A DNA stretch of 45,178 nt from Gemmatimonadota bacterium (GTDB lineage Bacteria; Latescibacterota; UBA2968). Numbering within the stretch: the stretch's first letter is position 1; each line of letters begins with the position of its first letter. The stretch is taken from contig VXRD01000111.1 in assembly GCA_009838845.1 (NCBI GenBank), forward strand, positions 1 to 45,178, written 5' to 3'. The notes under the pieces are model-generated. The model made no database searches and was not told the DNA's origin. It saw nothing but the letters and a program-made list of their open reading frames with translations. Position numbers and translations under genes: made by a program. Below are positions 42,233 through 45,178 of the stretch, piece by piece.

Positions 42233-43596
42233 ATTTCTTCAACGAGGTCTTCTGCCGGATAGGTGAGTATTTCCGATAGTGTGGGGTGGTAATGCGGGAT
42301 GCTCAGGAGGTCTTGTACTGTGCCGCGAAAGTGCATGATGGCAATGAGTTCGTGAAAAAGTTCGCCGGCTTCTGGACCGACGATATGCCCGCCGATGATT
42401 TCGCCTGTTTCGGGATGGCAGAGGATTTTGACAAATCCATGAAGTTCTCCCAGGACCATGGATTTGCCGTGGTCGTCAAAGGGATAGGACGCAACGCGAT
42501 AGGGGATCTTTTGCTCGCGGCATTCTTTCTCGGTGAGGCCCACAGACGCAAATTGCGGATCGGTGAAGACTACTTCGGCTTTGAGCCTGTAGTCAATGCG
42601 CTGCTTTTGGGTTCCATCAACGGCGTTGTGACCAGCTATCTCGCCTTGCTGAACGGCGATGTGTACGATTTCGTAGAGTCCCGTACAATCGCCCGCTGCA
42701 TAAATATTGGGCGCGCTGGTGCGCATGTGATGATCCACGAGAATACGTCCGCGCTCGACGTTTACGCCAGCATTTTCAAGTGCGAGCGATTGGATGGCGG
42801 GCACGCGCCCCAAAGCATGGAGGATTATGTCTGCCGAAGCGCGACGGAGTTCGCCTCTGTGGTGAAAATGAGCGATTTTGGCATTGTTTTTGGTCGTAAA
42901 TTTTTGCAATTGCGTGTCGGTAAAGACTTTCATGCCTTCTTCTCTAAAGCGGGCTTCTACCGGACGCGCGAGGTCCTCGTCTGTGCTGCTGAAGATGTGA
43001 TTGCTACGTTGAATGAGTGTGGTGTGTGTTCCCAGACGGCAGAAAAATTGCGCAAATTCCGTTGCGACAGGTCCGCCGCCTAAGACGATCATCGATTCTG
43101 GCAATTCTCTCAGTTCAAGTGCTTCATCGCTGGTGATATACCCCACTTCTTTCAAGCCGGGAATGGCGATGTCGGCAACGGTTGATCCCGTGCTGATGAT
43201 AAAACTTCGCGCGGTGATATTTTGTTTTCCCACTGTGATGGTGTTGCGATTGACAAACTGCGCCGTGCCGTTGATGAGAGTAAATCGCGGATTGCGCAGT
43301 TGCTCGATGCGATAATCGGCAAATTCGCTGATGAGTGCGCGTTTGCGGTCGTTGATTTCGGCGAGATTTGCGCGCAAATTAGAAGCGCGCAGGCCAAATT
43401 CTTTTGCGCGGCGCATCAAGGACATGATTTCGGATGAGCGCAGGATGGTTTTGGTGGGCATGCAGCCGCGCAAGATGCACAGACCACCGAGAGGCCCTTT
43501 GTCGATAATGGCAACTTTTGCGCCGAGTTCTTGTGCCGTGCGTGCAGCGGCGTATCCCGCACTCCCGCCGCCAATGACGATGACATCGTAATCCAT
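42217..43596 (-). CDS. Class I pyridine nucleotide-disulfide oxidoreductase (dihydrolipoyl dehydrogenase-like)
   Basis: This 459-residue flavoprotein starts with an FAD loop (GGGSAGYAAAR) and has redox-active C40-x4-C45 (GGLCILRGCMP), a second NAD loop ('VLGGGPVATEFA'), 'YAAGDCTGL' for FAD binding, and a C-terminal H437-P-T-x-x-E442 that activates the thiols. All are as in dihydrolipoyl dehydrogenase. No E2/E3 complex genes are adjacent, so it could be another member (mercuric reductase, soluble transhydrogenase-like, or thioredoxin-type). AAGGAAA lies upstream. It is divergent from the following gene. Confidence 0.9.
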   Translation of the reverse strand: MDYDVIVIGGGSAGYAAARTAQELGAKVAIIDKGPLGGLCILRGCMPTKTILRSSEIMSLMRRAKEFGLRASNLRANLAEINDRKRALISEFADYRIEQLRNPRFTLINGTAQFVNRNTITVGKQNITARSFIISTGSTVADIAIPGLKEVGYITSDEALELRELPESMIVLGGGPVATEFAQFFCRLGTHTTLIQRSNHIFSSTDEDLARPVEARFREEGMKVFTDTQLQKFTTKNNAKIAHFHHRGELRRASADIILHALGRVPAIQSLALENAGVNVERGRILVDHHMRTSAPNIYAAGDCTGLYEIVHIAVQQGEIAGHNAVDGTQKQRIDYRLKAEVVFTDPQFASVGLTEKECREQKIPYRVASYPFDDHGKSMVLGELHGFVKILCHPETGEIIGGHIVGPEAGELFHELIAIMHFRGTVQDLLSIPHYHPTLSEILTYPAEDLVEEIQSSR

Positions 43597-43742
43597 GGTG
43601 ATTTCCTTAGAGATGAGACGTAAAATTAAGACGATCCAATCTCTCTCGTGTTTCCCCTTTCAGGTCTTATTTTGGAGAACGATTGGGTATGCTGATAACT
43701 TAAAATGTCTCTTTAATTTGAGCAAGGAGTTTGGAGGTTTTT

Positions 43743-44819
43743 ATGCATGAACTCGTGAATGGTATTGTGCCGATAGAGGCGGGTGAACAGGAGCGGTTGA
43801 TTCAGGTTCGCGATTTGAGAGAGACGACGCAACGGCTTTATGAAGCGGTTGGCGTGCCGAGGGCAGATGCGCGGTTGATGGCCGATTTGCAAGTTGAGAC
43901 AGATGTGCGCGGGGTTCATTCACACGGTACGCGGGCTGTGCCGGGTTACTTAAAGCGCATTCAAACTGGTCACACAAATCCCAAACCCGAAATTCGCGTT
44001 GTCCGCGAAGGACCCGCGTCGGCAACGGTAGATGGCGATGGGTGTTTGGGACATTTGGCATCTTATCGCGCGATGCAACTGGCAATTGCAAAAGCAGATA
44101 AACTGGGGATTGCTGCAACAACAGTTATAAATAGCCGTCACTACGGCGCAGCGGCCTGTTATGCGACAATGGCATTGGACCGGGATATGATCGGTTTTTG
44201 CGTGTCGAGCAGTAGTCGGGGCGTGGCGCCTTATGGCGGGATAGACAGGTTGTTGGGCAATCACGCGCTGGCTTATGCGATTCCGGCGGGTCGGGAATAT
44301 CCCATTGTTCTGGATATGGCGACGGGACGGTCCGCTTGGGGGCGAGTGGGCACTATGCGTTTGTACGGACGAAAATTAGATGGCGAGTGGGTGTTAGATG
44401 AGGATGGGCAGGTGACTGATGATCCCCATCGCGCGCACGCGCTGGTAGCGCCCGGTGGTGCAAAAGGATCGGGGCTAAATGTGGTGATGGATGTTTTGAG
44501 CGGTATTCTGCCTTTTTGCCTGGCAACGGTAAATCGGGAAGATGAATATCAGGGACAGCGACGGGCCAGTCACTTTTTTCAGGCGATTAAGATTGAGACA
44601 TTTTGCGATGTGTCAGATTTTAAACTGGAAGTTGACCGGATGATTCAAGCGATTCGGGCTTCTCGCCCAAAAGAAGGTGTGGATCGCATTTACGCGCCCG
44701 GTGAGATTGAGTGGCTTAAAAAGGCCGCGTGGGAAAAGACGGGGATTCCGATGCATAAAACCCATGTGGAAAGTTTGGAAAAAGCGGCTGAGGAATTGGG
44801 TGTAGAGGTGGCGTTTTGA
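43743..44819 (+). CDS. Malate/L-lactate dehydrogenase family 2 (Ldh_2/YlbC-type)
   Basis: This 358-residue NAD(P)-dependent enzyme has 'RGVHSHGTRAVPGYLKRI', 'RHYGAAACYATMAL' and 'LDMATGRSAWGRVG', all conserved in the Ldh_2 family, which reduces or oxidises 2-hydroxy acids such as malate, ureidoglycolate or sulfolactate. The substrate is unknown. ATG 43743 follows GGAGG; TTG 43731 is too early. The gap before the divergent flavoprotein (146 bases) has no clear promoter; TTGGAG (43675-43680) with TAACTT at 18 bases is weak. Confidence 0.87.
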   Translation: MHELVNGIVPIEAGEQERLIQVRDLRETTQRLYEAVGVPRADARLMADLQVETDVRGVHSHGTRAVPGYLKRIQTGHTNPKPEIRVVREGPASATVDGDGCLGHLASYRAMQLAIAKADKLGIAATTVINSRHYGAAACYATMALDRDMIGFCVSSSSRGVAPYGGIDRLLGNHALAYAIPAGREYPIVLDMATGRSAWGRVGTMRLYGRKLDGEWVLDEDGQVTDDPHRAHALVAPGGAKGSGLNVVMDVLSGILPFCLATVNREDEYQGQRRASHFFQAIKIETFCDVSDFKLEVDRMIQAIRASRPKEGVDRIYAPGEIEWLKKAAWEKTGIPMHKTHVESLEKAAEELGVEVAF

Positions 44820-44842
44820 TAGAGGAAGTCCGAGATTTTCAG

Positions 44843-45178
44843 ATGGAAGAGAATAATAAACCATTGGTTTCAATTATTATTCCCCATTATTTGGGGGATA
44901 TTCTTTCCGAGTGTCTGGCATTTGTTTATGCGCGGACATCGGATGTTCCTTTTGAAGTTATTGTAGCAGATGATCAGCCTTATCCCGACGGCAGTCTGGA
45001 TCGGGCATTGGAAAAGTTTCCGGATATTCGCATTGTGAAGACGGGTGGGGGAAATGGAAAGCCGAGCAAGGGGATGGGCGCCGGGTGCAACCGGGGGTTG
45101 GAGATTGCAAAGGGCGCGTATGCGATGTTGTTGAATTCGTATGTGGAGGTGGGCGAAGGGTGGTTGCCGCCGCTGATT
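44843..45178 (+). CDS. Family 2 glycosyltransferase, N-terminal part (3' truncated)
   Basis: The first 112 residues of a GT-A glycosyltransferase are present, cut by the window edge. 'LVSIIIPHY' opens the Rossmann-like half, and 'VIVADDQPYPDGSLD' carries the first Asp pair. The normal D-x-D segment appears as 'LLNSYVEV', with Tyr where Asp is expected, so metal binding may differ. ATG 44843 is the first clear start; TTG 44816 in frame overlaps the previous stop. Function of the missing C-terminal part is unknown. Confidence 0.75.
   Translation, partial: MEENNKPLVSIIIPHYLGDILSECLAFVYARTSDVPFEVIVADDQPYPDGSLDRALEKFPDIRIVKTGGGNGKPSKGMGAGCNRGLEIAKGAYAMLLNSYVEVGEGWLPPLI

Noticed and set aside
42286..43083. 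A 265-residue plus-strand open frame under the flavoprotein gene
   Set aside because: Opposite-strand frame has the complete oxidoreductase motifs, so this one is a shadow.
1..45178. tRNA, rRNA, CRISPR array, insertion sequence or prophage
   Set aside because: No such feature was recognised on either strand by reading; a dedicated tRNA or CRISPR scan was not possible.

Overview
The window reads as ordinary bacterial chromosome from an uncultivated, heterotrophic, Gram-negative-type bacterium. It has TonB-dependent receptors with a carboxypeptidase-regulatory-like N-domain, lipoproteins, an outer-membrane barrel, HPr kinase next to a short hibernation factor, a secreted protein ending in a dockerin-like EF-hand, and many phytanoyl-CoA dioxygenase, enolase-superfamily and Gfo/Idh/MocA genes. 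This mix resembles Latescibacterota or Poribacteria-like lineages. That placement is inference from gene content; no rRNA gene is present to test it. Base composition is about half GC, apart from a more AT-rich restriction-modification patch.

Region 1 (1-5535, +): the 3' end of a secreted protein, then methionine aminopeptidase, a lipoprotein with a CcmI/CycH-like domain, a GT5/GT4-like glycosyltransferase, a lipoprotein and an outer-membrane barrel. Region 2 (5556-7968, -): two diverged Na+/H+-antiporter-like membrane proteins, transcribed away from a strong divergent promoter pair at 8017-8096. Region 3 (8215-18052, +): a tightly packed gene run with an RsbW-like kinase, short HPF, HPr kinase, a TPR lipoprotein, aspartokinase, an SDR epimerase, a TonB-dependent receptor and a BCCT-type betaine/carnitine/choline transporter. 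A second, paralogous receptor (18189-21377) follows with its own promoter candidate and ends at a bidirectional terminator.

Region 4 (21473-29209): an enolase-superfamily gene (-) divergent from a Gfo/Idh/MocA oxidoreductase (+), then an AT-rich HNH nuclease plus alpha-class N6-adenine methyltransferase (restriction-modification), a secreted beta-helix protein, a VOC protein, a PhyH dioxygenase and a D-2-hydroxyacid dehydrogenase. Region 5 (29210-42232, +): a structured leader with a terminator/antiterminator-like arrangement precedes an OPT-like permease. After it comes a dense catabolic run: GalD-like dehydratase, TIM-barrel sugar isomerase, SIS isomerase, metallo-aminopeptidase, Gfo/Idh, membrane spermidine-synthase-like fusion, Gfo/Idh, a second MR-subgroup dehydratase and an MFS transporter. 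Region 6 (42217-45178): a dihydrolipoyl-dehydrogenase-like flavoprotein (-), a malate/lactate dehydrogenase family 2 enzyme (+) and the start of a family 2 glycosyltransferase cut by the window edge.

Together the genes suggest scavenging of small organic compounds. Receptors and BCCT would import one class of solute, while the permease, MFS, dehydratases, isomerases and NAD(P)-dependent oxidoreductases would process sugars and sugar acids. No phage, insertion sequence, CRISPR array, tRNA or rRNA was seen. The most unusual items are the receptor-BCCT-receptor array with ten conserved paired cysteines, the leader at 29298-29397, the operator-flanked promoter at 27261-27301, and the restriction-modification patch with a composition break inside the methyltransferase gene.
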